A stretch of DNA of 64,000 nucleotides. Origin: Meghimatium bilineatum. Its lineage: Eukaryota; Mollusca; Gastropoda; Stylommatophora; Philomycidae. The notes under the pieces were generated by a model. The model saw nothing but the letters and a program-made list of their open reading frames with translations, was not told the origin of the DNA and did no database searches. Below, piece by piece: positions 12,501 to 27,500 of this stretch. Every line of letters begins with the position of its first letter. Position 1 is the first letter of the stretch. The translations under genes were made by a program, and so were the position numbers. The stretch lies in NCBI GenBank assembly GCA_034231615.1, contig CM067298.1, forward strand, positions 29,270,127 to 29,334,126, written 5' to 3'.

Positions 12501-15500
12501 AAATGTGGTGTCATCAGAAACTTTATCATTTTGATAAACAGTATCATTTTGAGCTGAAAAAAATGTTTGTCTATCAACAGAAAACTCAAGGGTTAGTTGT
12601 ATAATTGCGGATATACTTAAGAGGTGATCAAAGCACCTATGGGTACCAATTTCCCCAAAGAGAGGTCAAGCAAGTTATTGACCAGTGTGGCACCTGACCT
12701 TGATTTGCGAACTTTAATCATTCAATATGGAAATATATTTTCTTTAATGATTGAGAATGTAGTGTACAAACAAAAATTTAAGCAGGAATATAAAAAGTCA
12801 GAATCCTTATTTCATATTCATTCACACACAAACAAAATATTAAAATCATGAAACTCACAGTCAGTCACAATGTATATTATAACACATAAGTATTAAGCAT
12901 GATTCAAGTCACCAACATAAATGTAATATCATCAATATAAATTAATCATACCCTGGTCTTATAAGTTGATGTATTAGTTGATGTTGTTCGCTGTGTTGAT
13001 CTTGGTGACACTTCTGCGTCACTATTCTGTGCAGCTGCAGACATTTTAATGTCGCTAACTATATAACGACGGATCTTTAAAATGTTGAGCCTGTGTATAA
13101 GAAAGTCTTACTAAATTACAAATGCTTTAGAAGAAGAAGCATGAATACAATTATTAGAACTAAAGTTTTTTAATGATGTATTAAAGTGCTTCTCAGCTGC
13201 CAGGTCACAGTAACATGTCTACCAAGCAGAATGAGCATCTCCTTGAATTATAAAGTTATTTATGGGTAGCCTATATAAAATTTGTTCAGACCAAGTGTTG
13301 GTCTTATACAAAAATTGTTTTACCAGGCAGTGGTCTTATAAAGATTGAGAACCTTTGTTGTATTGGATACATTTAAGCAACATCAATAACTATATTTAAA
13401 AGCTAACTAGGAAAGAATAATATATTAACTTACAGATCACCTGCCTCTAGTGCCAGCTGAACTTTCAGACGACTCATGTTGGCAGGACCACTGAATACAC
13501 CACGATTATTTAGAACTGAAAAATTGATTTATTACTTTAAAATACATTAGGAATATATAAAAATTTCCTATTCATTTCCCCGTGTATTATCATTTCACAA
13601 TCAATCTTTATTTTAAGATTCTAGATACAATTATCCTTGACAGATTATACCCGTATCTTGTACTCTTCTCCAGTTCACCATAGAGATGTATCTTTGGCAG
13701 ACAATGACATACCCAATAAATCTGTGTCTGCATCAGAATAGTGTCTAGAATAGGGATTGCTATCCCTAGCATTGACACTATTCTGATGTAGACACAAGAT
13801 TTGTTTGGCAGGTCATCACATGAATTGGGCTTCTTAGACATATATGAACTCATAGGCAAAGACATATCTCTAACTGAATTTCAAAAGTGGATGTAACAAA
13901 TGGTCGTCATCACTTGTGATGGACGAACAACATTTAAATATAAATTTATAATAAAACACTCCTAACACACCAACAAAATTAACCATTCAACCTCATATTT
14001 ACTTAATCTGTGACCATACTACACACATAGGGATTGCTGGTTCAAATCATGCTTGTGATATCTTGATTATAAAGTGACTTTTTTTAGAGATACCTTAGGA
14101 TTATCACTAGAAGCTACAAAGTTGCATGCTATGAGTGGTACACGCTGCTTCATTAACAGGGATGGACTACATATGGGGTAATCTGAGTACAATGAAGTCA
14201 GTCTTCTATGACTTTATGACCAAATCGACATACTACACACATATAAATAAAAAGTATGTAACATGTAACCATTTTGTCTCTTCAAAAATGTATTACACTT
14301 TAGAACCCCAAATTAAAATTACACAATTATCCCTCTGGGCCAAGTTTCTTTTGTGAAAATTTATTTGAATTATTTTTGGTGAGTGTTTGGAAAACACAAT
14401 AACTTTTTTATTTTTATAGATTTTAAAATAATTTCTGCGCATGTAAATAAAGAAGTGAATAATGCATATAAGTTTGTTATTGCTGTATGTATGATATGAA
14501 AGATGTCAGAAAGTTGTGAGGTTGAAAAATGGGGGGACAATCACATAAAAAATCAATTAAAAGATTTAAAAATAATTTCTTGATGCAGCTATACCTGAGC
14601 AACGTGTGGCAACACAGATAAAATCCTCCTGAATATCTATGTCTGTTGTATTATTGTTGTCTCATAACCAAATTAACATAATACGGAATGAACAAAGAAA
14701 TAAAACATGTAGATGTCACATACAATGTCGGTCCATTCAAGACTAATGTAAGCCGATATACAACATAATTTTATTCAATGCAAATATGTGGTGCCCCTGA
14801 TAAATATTGTCTTTATGTTATTCCATAAAAAAACCTTCTCATAATATTTTAACAAATAAAACACTAGCGAAACAAAAAACAAATAATAAAACATAGATGT
14901 CACTTACCTACTATGCTGAGTGGGTCCATTCAACATTATACATAGAGATATTTCAATCTGACACTATGCTAATTAATCCAATGTGCTAGTCCCATATGAA
15001 AGCGATGAAATGTCTGGCCCTATTCTCCAAGAGTAACATGTTAATATTATTGTCTTTGAAAACAGCTGTAATTCCCAAGAAATCATCATCATCAGAAGAG
15101 AATTCATAAACATTGAATTAAATAGGGCGTCGAAAATATGGCGCAACAGAATTCTTTCCAGGGAACCGGCATTCAAATATAAACATACCCTCTCCATTTT
15201 ACGACATACCCTTTAAAATAATGACCTGGAGGAAACAGTGCCAGATTTAGACTTGATAAGGCTCTAAGCTATTTGAGATATGGGGCCCTAAACAATTAAG
15301 AAGTATATAGATAGTGAAATTTTAAAAATGTTATGGGCCCCAAAGAAAGTGGGGGCCCTAAGCTATAGCTTTTTTAGCTTATAGATACAACCTGTACTGG
15401 GAGGAAGTGATGTATTCCTAGTTTCTGATGGTGCAAATCAGATGTCATGTAGTTCTATATATAACTTCGTGTAGTTCTGTACTGATGCATCTGGGCAATG

Positions 15501-18500
15501 GGTATACCAGTACGCCATCAGGCGATTAGTGACATTTATACATTGGCATATCCACACACTGATGGGGGTCCTAAAGATTAATCCTTTCTACTACAAAGAG
15601 CATCTGTATCATTGATTCACCTTGGGCCTTGTGAAGGTAATGATGAAACAGTTTCTCACAAACTGTAACAATGTGCACAGCAATGCGTCTGTTTAGCTCC
15701 TTATTTTCTTCAACAGTCTGTTCAACACAACAAAAGAAAATGTAAATAAATACAATAGTATATAATTAATCATGTAGTATTTATTTCTACCTCTTACTCT
15801 TCTTTTTTTATGTTACTATAGCCAGGAGGGGGAGCCCTATCCTGTGTATTTTCTCAGGTTCACACCGCTCCCTATTTTTTCAATATTCTATATCTCTTAT
15901 CCACCTTTTCCTAACTTGTCACTTTTATAGCTCCGTGAAAATGTCATGACAATGATACTGGTCTGAAAATTTCATGGTGTGTGACTCATCTATTTCCTCA
16001 ATTCACAACCTTCTTTAGATTTCCTGTTCTACTTAAGACTGACCTGTTATTTGCCATAAATATGTGCTTGTAATTTTGTGAAGTAACTGTTTTTTCATGA
16101 TATAATTTTGGAGTTTTATTATACTTTTCAAGTACTCCTTTTTGTTTTTCTATTCTCATTTTTCTATTCTCATCTGTGCTCTGTACTGTGTTTATGAAAA
16201 TAAAATTTTTGCTTATACTATTCAGGATGTGGTCATCAACCCAGTATTTTTGGGCAGTACAGATTATCTAGGCAATATAAATATGTTCAGTAGTTTGCCA
16301 TTCCTTTCTGAATGGTCTGGATGCAGAATTTCCTGTGGAGGGATTTACATGGTACCTTTGTCTTTCACAGACACTCTGTACCATGCCACCACAAAGTCTG
16401 TCTTTGTTTATGAACAAGTAAAAATTATTCTTCCAATACTCTATATCTCTCGTCCACCTTTTCTTAATCTTTCAAATTTTATAGTTCCCTAAAAATTTAA
16501 ATTTTATGATGCCACCAAAATATATGAAAGTGTCAACCCCTTTCATTGCAATACCAGTAATTTCTGTGCAGTCCAGGCCTTCTATCTACTCAGAGTTCAG
16601 TGAATTTCATTTCTCTTATTAGTTGCTTGACCGAGATACATGGATACTAGATATTACTAGATACATGGCCGAGAGGTTAGAATGCTGGTCTTACACTAGT
16701 GAGGTCTAGAGTTCGATCCCCGGTAAGGACTGGGTTTTCTTCTGTTTTTTTTTCTTCGATATTAGACATCTAATTGTTTGAGCATTTAAAATTTGTTGTA
16801 AAGTGTAAAAGCAAATTTATTCTACCTTTACTCAAGAAATCTATAATAAATTTGCCAATGTAGCGAACTATGCTTGCTTCAAATATATCTCTAAACATTC
16901 TCACATCTACAATGGACATGGACCATACAAAAATTGACTCATTTTCCTTTTTTTGTCAAACAGAATTTTATATTTTGTTTTTTAATCTTATTATTCGAAA
17001 TAAAGTAGTAGGGTCTATGTCATAATCTATTTCTGCCATTCAACAGTTATGACAATATGAAAAATACTCAGTCCCTTCCATCATTATTGCAGTGAATTTG
17101 CCTCCTCATCATGACTCAGGGCTAACACTATTTCTCTTGCTGTTAACCTCTAATGGTCTGACTGTTGATTTTCTTACACAGAGTTCCAGAAGATTGATAT
17201 TGCCACTGTCACATAAATCAGTGATGGGACCAGACAATGGTGCAAACATTTACTCAAACAATTGATTCAGATGTGTCAGTCAGAGTGTAGCAGCTGACAG
17301 TTCCAGCTTGGTATTAATTTATCAGTATCTTCATATAGGATAGGCCAATCTATTATGTTTCCCTTCATGAGCTGTTCTGATCTTTACACTAATCTCATGC
17401 AGTCTTGAGAGCAACTATGATTCACACTTTTTAAAATCTTCTAAGCAGACGCAATCACTCAGTGCTTTAACTATGTCAGATTGATCCACTGATGTACCTA
17501 TTGAAACTGTGGCCATACTCACAAATGTATTGACTTGCTCGCTACCCCCAATACCTGACTGCCTGTGCACAAATATAAAAATAATCTTTCTGGTCATTGA
17601 TTAAATCAGTGACTCCACCAATTGCTGGTAATGACTCCAGCTTCTACTTTGTGGCGTATGTTCATTTAGGGAAGCAGCCTAGCTTTTGTTTTATAAAAGA
17701 ATGATGAGAATACAGTGGATAGATATAGAGCATAATGAAACTATCTTGAAAGAAGTTAACTCAAAAGGAGAACTGGCAACTCACATTATAAGAAAACAGT
17801 TTACATTATTTGGATGCATGAGAAGAGGAAGAGTAGAGAAAATTATGAGACAGGCAAGTTAAAATACAAGAGTGGTAGGTAAGAACAAGAGAAAAGATGC
17901 TGAATGACTTGGTACTGTTGTATAATATCTTAGCCACTGGAAAAAAAATTAATAACTGATACTTTTTAACTTGACTTTGTTTTTATTCCCTTTCACTTAC
18001 AACAATATGCCACCATCAGATGTACTAGACCTATATAGCGCATAATGGTAGCACAGTGTACTTTACGCTCCTAGTGGAATTCACATGAATTTTTGTGTTG
18101 CTCATCAAGGAGCGAATGTAAACGACAACTGACAACAATGTTTTACAAGGTTTCAACTATGTCATACTTGTACTGGTTCTTTCCTAGTACGTGGGTGCCA
18201 GTAATTTAACGAAACTGTCTGAGCTTTTACGAAATGTGTAGCGAAATATAAGTCAAGTATAAAACTAGTACCGGAAATTAGTTGTAGCAGACGGTGAACG
18301 GTGATCACAGTTATAGCAGGAAATTATTTATTATAAGTTATTCACAGAAAAAACAGTTTTAGCAGACATTTATAGCAGACAGTGGAATGCGAGTAAATGA
18401 TTGCAAGTTAGGAGGGGGTTGGAAAGGGGTAGATTGTTTCAGAGTGCGTGTAGTTAGGTGGGAAGGTGGTAGTTTGTGTCAGAGTGCATGTTGAGTTTGG

Positions 18501-21500
18501 TAGTTAGGTGAGAAGCGGTAGAGTTTGTTTCAGATTGTGTGTTGCACTCTTTTGTGAATTGGGGGGGGGGGGTGGCAAGTGTTTAATTCTTTTGGGAAAA
18601 TGGGGAAGTTGGGGGGGGGTTAAGTGTTTCATTCTTGGTCGAAGTTTGGGGGGGGGGGGGTTCATTATTTTGAGAAGACAGAAGAGAGGGGGAGTTGGGG
18701 AGTAAATGTTTCATTACGCTGGGGGCCAGTAGCTCTTTATATCCTCAAGGATTGTTTCAAATGGATCCTTTCCAGCAGGTAATCTTGTACGCCACATAAA
18801 CTCGACCAAGTATGTTTTGAGGTGTTGTCTGGCTGTTCCGCGATGTTTTTTATTTCTCCATTTGGTGCTACCCCACATTCTCTCAACCATTTGTATGTGT
18901 AACCCTGTTTCTCGATCTACGAAATTGTATCTGTGGTTTACTCGATAATGCTCAAAGCCTGATGCTTCAATATCTGCACTCTTGTATCCTTTCCACGAGT
19001 CTGAGTATATCGTAGATCCCACCTCCACATTAGCAACAATGGCTTGAAAGAGCGTTGTAGCATTTCTGTTCGGCACTGACACCAAAAATACTTGGCCCGT
19101 TTCACGGCACACCACGCCAAAAATCCATTGTTGTTTTGAAACTCTTCCAACGTTGTTCTTCTGCTTGGAAAACAAGCTTTCGTCAATTTTGACAATTTTG
19201 TCCTCTCCTCCGATGCGACCGTCCTGTACTTTTAAAAGGGCTGACACACACACCTCGCACAGAAAAGCATTCCATTCCACAACGATGTTTTTATTAATGT
19301 GCACCTCTCGGACACACCATTTTATTGAGTTCGTTTCCATAGCCCAATAATAAACAAAGTGGATAACGTCCACTAGAGCAAGCTTTGTATTCTGCAAACA
19401 TGTGCAACTTTGTATCTCTGCGCGTTGCCTGTGCTGACAATCTGAACACATCCAGCGAATTCTCCCATCAGCATAGAAATTCACTTTCATTGAATGTCCG
19501 AGCGCACAACACTTTTTTGATGGCAATATTCCATATTTATGTATAAGGCAGGTTGAATATGTTTGAGGAACTAATCTTTATCATCTTGAACTAACCGGAA
19601 AGTCTTTGACCAAAAGGACAGTGTTGCCGGGTACAAAACTCATGGAGTGGACACCCAATAGTAGCTCAAGCCAGTGAATTGACTTTCCAAAATTCGCCCA
19701 AACAGTAACCAAATTAGTGTACATGAAATATTGTTTTACCAATTTGGCAGATCTCTTTCGAGACACAGATGAATGTTGTAAAATACGAGGGGGAGTCAAT
19801 AAGTAAGTCACAAATTGATGTTGGATGGCAGGAAAATGCAGTAGGTGGTTTCTAAAGCTGTTTATAGTTGATATCATCATAGAACTTTATGTTTATGTTC
19901 GCTAGATGGTGCTAGCTGTACCTTGCGCATGCGCAGCACAAAAAACAAAATGGCTACTGTACTTACAGAGTGTACAATCAATGAACAACGTGCTGTTGTG
20001 CGTTTTTTATGGGCAAAAGGACTGCCTGCAAAAGACATTCATAAAGAAATGCTTCCTGTTTATGCTGACAATTGTTTGTCCCGTAAAGCGGTGCACAGCT
20101 GGGTAAACAAATTTTCTCAAGGACGCTCTAAAATTGTTGACGAAATCCGATCTGGTCGTGCTGTTGAAATTGCAACAGACACATCTGTGCAGCGGGTTGA
20201 GGAGATGATTCGAGGTGACAGACGAGTAGCGATAGACGCTGTAGCAGCTGCAATAGGGTGCTCACATGGTTCAGCATACAGCATCATGCATGACCGATTG
20301 AAATTTAAGAAAGTGTGTTCAAGGTGGGTGCCCAGACAATTGACGGACGAACACAAAATGAACCGATTAGGCTTGTCATTGGAGCATCTCTGTCAATACG
20401 CAAATGAAGGAGAAGACATGATGAACAGGATTATTACTGGGGACGAATCATGGGTGCATCACTACCAGCCTGAATCAAAGCGTGCTTCAATGCAATGGAA
20501 ACATCCTTCTTCGCCTTGTGTCCAAAAATTCAAGGTTACACCATCAGCAGGGAAGGTTATGCTGACAGTGTTCTGGGATTGTCAAGGAGTGCTTTTAACC
20601 AATTTCAAAAAGAAAGGTGACAATGTGAATTCTGAATCATACTGTGAAGTTCTATCAGTGCTTCGGGATGCAATTCGAAGAAAACGTCCAGGGCTGCTGA
20701 CTAGAGGAGTGCTACTCCTTCATGACAATGCTAGACCACATACGGCTCGATTAACTCAGGAGAAAATAAAAAATCTTGGTTGGAAAATTCTGGAACATCC
20801 TCCTTACAGCCCCGATTTAGCCCCTAGTGATTTTCACCTTTTTGGTCCACTAAAAACCCACCTTGGCGGGAAGCATTTCGCGACTGACGCAGAAGTTGAA
20901 TGTGAAGTGAAAATGTGGCTTAAAAAGCAGAGCACGCAGTTCTACGCAGCAGGTTTGGGAGGACTCATAAAACGATGGGATAAATGCATCAATGTTGGTG
21001 GAAATTATGTTGAGAAGTAAAGGGATAATGTATGTGTAAAAATAAACAGTTTTCAGGTTTTTATCGTCTTCAGTTTTTTTCTAAAGAGCCATTTGTGACT
21101 TACTTATTGACTCCCCCTCGTATTACAATAGATATACCTTATAAGATTGATCTAATATTTAACAAAACTTGTTTTAACACAACTTGTTTTAACAAAACTT
21201 GTTTTTAAAAAACTTGTTTTAACAAGTCTTGTTTTACACGACAATCTTGCATTATGTGACTGTGTTGCTTGTTCTTAATTAAGTTCATTTGTGGAATGTT
21301 CGTTCAGTACAAGAAGAGATAGTGCAAAATCTTCCAATTCATTAATATCGTGAACATCACCAACATCTTTGTGGTTTGTAACATTGATCCAATATTTCTC
21401 AGTATCACATCTTCAGTACTTTGCAAGGATAAGGTGATCGCTTAGCCAGGACAGCAGGTTCAAGTACCAAAATTGCGTTTTCCCAGTAGACCAGGGTGGT

Positions 21501-24500
21501 TGATATTAGACATTGATTGAATATTTGAATGTAGTCGTTTACGAAACATGTATAATATAACTAAAACATGTGTCATGTCATGTGACGTATTCCTTCCAGA
21601 ACGTTGTCTTCCCAATGAACTCTCTGAACCTCTCTCTGTCTTGCATTTTCTAGCGATGTATTCATATTATCTTTAATGTCGTCAGTCCATCGTCTTCTTG
21701 GTCTGCCCCTTCTCCTCTTCCCAGGTACTCTTCCCTCCATTATTTGTCTTTCTAAACAGTTATGTCTCTTTATATGACCAAACAGGCGTAGTTTTCTTTT
21801 TGTTATTGTGTTTAGTAACCAATACTCTGGAATATTCAGTGTGTTTATAATATCTGAGTTTCTGATTTTATCCTTCCATGATATTCTAAGTATCTTTCTG
21901 TAGCATTTCAGCTCGAAGGCGTTGATCTTCTTTGCCGCTGTTTTACTTAGAGTCCATGTTTCACAGCCATATGTTGCAACCGGAAAAATAAAAGTTCGTA
22001 ACATCAGCACTTTCGTTTCTATTTTGTTGTTTTTCCATATGTTTTTCAGCCGTGTTATTTTGCAATATGCCATTGCCAATCTCTTCCTTATTTCTGCCAT
22101 GCAGTCTCCTGCACCGTTGATGTTTGCTCCTAAGTATTCAAATTTATCCACACATTCTATCTCGGTATTGTCTATTCTGATTTTTGGTTGTTGTGTTGTT
22201 ATATCTGTTGACATGATTTTTGTTTTCTGCGTGTTTAAATACAAATTTTGTGCTTCGCTATATTTCTTTGTGTTCTTGATTAGTTGTTCCAATCGCTTTA
22301 TATCGTTTGAAAGAAGTACTGTGTCGTCTGCGTAGCGTAGTTCCGGGATTAGGAATCCACCTATCTTTAAAGCGTGGTAGTCAGTGTTGTGTATGTCTTC
22401 TCTCACGTTCCTCATTATACTTTCAGCGTAGATGTTGAACAGGTATGGGGAGAGTGTGCACCCTTGCCTTACTCCACTCTGTACCTCAAACCACTCTGAG
22501 AGATCGTCCTCTAACTTCACTGCAGCCTTTTGATCTTGGTAAAGTTCCTCTATTAGATGAATCAGATGTCTTGGGAAACCCATGCTGTTCATTATCTCCC
22601 ATAGTTGCTGGTGTTGGACGCAGTCGAACGCTTGTGAGTAATCTATGAAACACATGTGCAGGTCAGTTGAAAATTCCCTACACTTTTCTATGATCAATCT
22701 CATATTAAGAATGTGATCTCTTGTTCCTCTGCCCGATCTGAAACCAGCCTGTGTTTCATTTATCTCCATCTCTAATTTCTGTTTGATTCTTTGCATTATG
22801 ATGTTTAGCATTATTTTACTTGCTTGACTTATAAGTGCTATAGTTCGGTAGTTAGAGCAAATCTGAAGGTCGCCTTTTTTTGGGAGGGGTATATATAATG
22901 ATTTTTTCCATTCATCCGGCCATGTACCGCTTTCCCATATTTTGCAGCAGAGTTTGTGGTAAATCTTGATTCCGGTCTCACCGCCTGCGTGTATCATTTC
23001 AGTTGTTAAGCCATCATTGCCTGGGGCTTTACCTTTCTTTAAACTTTCTATTGCGTATCTTACTTCTTCCTTTGTGTAAAACATGTAGTCACGACAATTA
23101 ATCTTTATGACTTTTGCACCAAGTGATGTTTATATCAAATTTAGACTCAAACAGCTTGAGTTCAAAGGAAACTCCACCGCATTCTGCAGGAGATTGTTGT
23201 CCATATTTTAAATAAGTTCAGAAAGTTCATTAAACAACTTCACCGGACTCACTGCATCTATTCCAATGAGCTTATTGACTGTTTATATCTCGTTCTATTG
23301 GGTGTAGAAAGGTAAAACATAATTCAGCTTTGTAATCAAAAGGAAAACCAGGAGACAGATTATAAACAGTATTTTTATGCCAACACTTTGCTATCAATGC
23401 CAGACAAAGGGGGTAGCACCAGCCCAACACAAAAAACTACAGCGTGAGACTAAATGTCTGAGAGAAGTTTCAAGAGTGACTAAACAAGGCAAAATCACAT
23501 TTGACGAAATCATGAGAGGAATCGGTATAAGACCATGCACAGAATGTTTGCACAGAATGTTCCAGAAATGAAAAATAAAATGGTTTGGACACATTAGGAG
23601 AGTGAACTCATAAATAAAACACAAACACAAATAAAAGCGGTTGGGGTTTTGTTATCTACAGAAACGGCGTGAAGTTGGTTAAGAAATCTTCAGCATATTC
23701 TACTGTCACATCGAGCATAAGGATGGAGATAGAGGGAGTTACAGCAGCACTTAATTGATTGATAGCTGATACATCAAAACACTCGGTAATACTCACTGAC
23801 TACAAAAACATACTGCACAAGATATAAAAGTTTATGCTGAGAAAAGAATGGTGGGACTTATTGAACATCTCAATTATCCAGAGCATTACATGGATATACC
23901 GCCCTGGATATGCTGGGGTCAGTGGAAACAAGAGAGCCGACTTATTGGCAGGCAAAGCGGCAATAGATGGCACTATTCTGAGAAGATATAAAGCAGACTT
24001 AATGAAGGCAGTAATAAACTCATTTCAAGATGCAGATGATGTCAATGAGTCTAAGAACGTACACATACAGAGAATGCAAGACAACACTGAACAAATACAA
24101 ATTCTTTTTCTTGTTCAGCGTTCTTTTTCAGACACCAGCTGGATCTCTCTTGTAGCAGGACAATGGTTCCAATCAGGGCCGGTCTTAGGCCATTCCAACC
24201 TATGTGGTCGCAGTATGCCCCGCACTTCATAGGCCCATAAATTCATATTATAATTTATTTTATTATCCTCTTCCCTACCCAAACTGGGCCCCGCGCAATC
24301 CATTTCGCATTAGGGCCCCGCAATTGTTAGGGTCGGCCCTGGTTCCAATAGACTTCAAGCAGAATTTAGATCTGAAAATGGAAATTCCTTGTTTCGCCGT
24401 TTTATTTGACCCAATGTCCTGACACATCCGTCTTCAGCATATCCAAGACTGTGATATAGCCATGGCAATCTGGCCATGGATAGGCAACTAAAGTCATCAC

Positions 24501-27500
24501 CACTCCGCTTTATGACAAGTGTGGATATTCTGACCATTATCCACCTGGGGATAGATCCGCCAGTTTTGACTGTAGAGCACCATGTAGATCTATTTTGTGC
24601 AAGTTCTTCCATGTATCTTGGTCTATGTATCAAATGTCTAGACATTTGCGCTCCACATATTTCGCTAGTTTAAAGTGAAGTTTCCAACAACAGCAACTGA
24701 CGGGTAATGGGTATTTGTAAATTTTATAATTTTAAGTGGATTCTCCTACATGTATGCTATTGTCTGTCGTCAGGTGGACAATGGTTGATCGTATTCACAC
24801 TTGGCGTTAGCGTAGGGGTGCGAGTTCCAGTTGTCGTTTCAAAGTCAGATGTGTCGTCTTGATTGCATTATGTCCATGTTTGTTCCAAGGGCATCTTGAT
24901 GTTTTCAATCCATCATTTTCTTGGTCTACCTTTGGCCTTATGTCAGAATATTCATTTGTTATATGCTCTTATTGGTATTCGGTTTGGGTTCATTCTCATA
25001 AGGCGACCGAAACATTTTACTTGCTGTCTAATTGTGCAGTTTGTTGTGTTTTTCTGCCGTGCCGCAGAATGTGACAAAATCAGTTGTAAGTTTCTGATAC
25101 CATACATACACTATACATTTCTAGCAATCAATTTTATTGCTATTTTAAATGTTCATTCGATGTAAAACACGATGGACCCAGCAAACCAGTAGGTGATTTG
25201 AGTGTTCGCGGAAATCTGATCTCGATATATTATGACATGGCACAGTATCATGATCAATATTCTGACAGGACACAGTATTACTGCATATCAAGCAACGAAA
25301 CGTGAAATTCACAAACTAATCTAATTTACTTTATTTGGTTATTTACTAAAATAGGCTACAAAAATGCATTATTTCGACAATTTATCTCAGAAGCATATTA
25401 TTAAAGTAGTAGGTGTATCAATCAGTCATTAGAAAGAAAACCAGTACTAGAAATCAGTTTGGTATTGTTTACATTTTGCCGCACTCGAGACATAGGCCTA
25501 ATGTTTTGCTGCACTCACGACATAGGCATAATGGTTACATTTTACTACAGGTAACTTAACCAGTTTGGTCATGTTTAAATTTTGCCAACATTAAATTTCG
25601 CGTCATAGGCCTAATGTTTTCTGCTCTTGAGGCATGCACATTTTTTCATACGGCTAGGGTCAAAGCCTGGCTCAATTGGGCGGAAAAACTGCTAAATTAG
25701 CAAGAAGTTGCTGTAACTAGTGCGTTAAAAACTAGAAACCAGAATAGATTATTAAAAACATGATGTTGGTATATTGGAAAGTGTGACATCCGGCACCCGC
25801 GTACTAGGAAAGAACCCTTGTACTCCTTCTTCCCCTTCTGTGCTCATTCTTAAAATATTTGTACAGTTCTATGTTACAAAAATACTTACTAGAAATGGGT
25901 CATCTGTCTGTCGTCTAATGTCAGGCCATATACCATTTACCTCCCCCATAATAATGGCTGCCTGAAAATATGATTACAAAATAGCTACAGGCATATCAAG
26001 GGCGTAAGACTTAAAAATATATTAACTCTTAGTTGACCAGGGACAAAACAAGCAAATAGGAGAAAAAATGACAAAATAGGTTGTCATTTTGTCCACTGGG
26101 ATGGGAGTTAAACAGGTTTAACATCTATGGTTCCAAACACCACCTGAAGTTTTCTATGCATTTTGTCACACAGCTATCTGAAGTAATTTTCTGTTGCTAG
26201 TCTATTTCAACATGATTTAATAAATGTATAACTATTTGTATCCAATCCAGCAATTGAAAGGTCATTTCTTGAGCGAGCACAGCTGTCACTCCTTGGTTTT
26301 TTTTTCCAAGATCTGGGTTTTTCAATCAAATCTGGGGATCTTGGATTTTTTCCCCACAAACCTTGGATTTTTTGTCTAGTTTGTTTTTAAGAGACAATCT
26401 GGCAGTCAAGACATTGCTTATTGCTGTTAATTTTTTCACATGAATAGCAGAGCATGCCACTACATGGATTTTGCAGCTATTTCAATACATCTATTGTGAA
26501 AATACTCTCTAGGACTCCATTTACTAAAGCAGTTATTATGTGAGACTCTCAATCTATGCTTCTAAAGATCCAAAATGACCAGTATTGATATGTGAAGAAT
26601 AGCACCTATAGCTCATTCCAAACTCATAAGCATTAGGCCTATACGGATTTATACATGGCAATGAGAAAGCAGAATGAAGAATGTACTAAATCAACAGATG
26701 CAGAAATTATCATTTTACCCTGTGATATCTATTTTGGGAGACATCATCTATGGGTCTGCCCAAATTGCAGTGATATTGGCTCATAACCAAGAACCAATTC
26801 TTTCACAACAAATATGACAAATTCCAAAGCATTTACAGACCCTGCTGAAAGATGCCAAATTGATTATAAAATGTATTTTCTAGTTCGAAAACTGTTTATC
26901 TTTAAAAAACACTAGTACAATGTGGCAAGTATATCATGACCTGAACTGAATACAATGTCAGACATCATAATATGTTAAATATCACACAACATTTGATGTT
27001 GTGGGTATCTAAAGCATTAGTTGGTGTAAGAATTAGGTGATTTTTCTATTAGTTGCATTTCAACATGATGATTGTTCTTATGTTGAATAAAGAAATAGCT
27101 TTCCTTGAGAGTATGGCTTCTTTCAATCTTTAGTCCAGTTATTGTATTTTAGATCCCAGTTGTAATACTTCATTAAGCAGAAGTTGCTATATTACATGTC
27201 ATCTGGCATTTTGACCAACTTCTAAGCAAGGAAAGGCACAAAAAAAATAAGAGTATTAACATTATTGTATTTGGGTTACCCCATATGTACTTCGAACATT
27301 TCAATGATGCTGCACGCTTCCTACCGAGGGTATATAGTCATAGCATATAACTCTGTACGTTTAAGTGATCATCAACAGAGATTTAGTTAAAAGTTCCATT
27401 TTGTAAACAAGACATCACAAATGAGATTCAAAGCTGAGCAATTTAATAAATGATTATCTATTAGAAACCAACAATATGGCACCGGGGACATTATAGTATG

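Noticed and set aside
16142-16492. 116-residue plus-strand open frame in an intron
   Set aside because: No family resemblance, no splice or codon signal.
16663-16735. Possible tRNA gene
   Set aside because: A and B boxes exist but stems do not pair and the body is shared with 21425-21550; it is a SINE head.
18508-18705. Gly-rich open frame
   Set aside because: Produced by G runs; no domain.
19581-19880. 99-residue minus-strand open frame
   Set aside because: It crosses the mariner end at 19786, so it is a chance fusion of transposon and flank.
21922-22335. Plus-strand open frames opposite the reverse transcriptase
   Set aside because: Antisense shadows of the LINE ORF.
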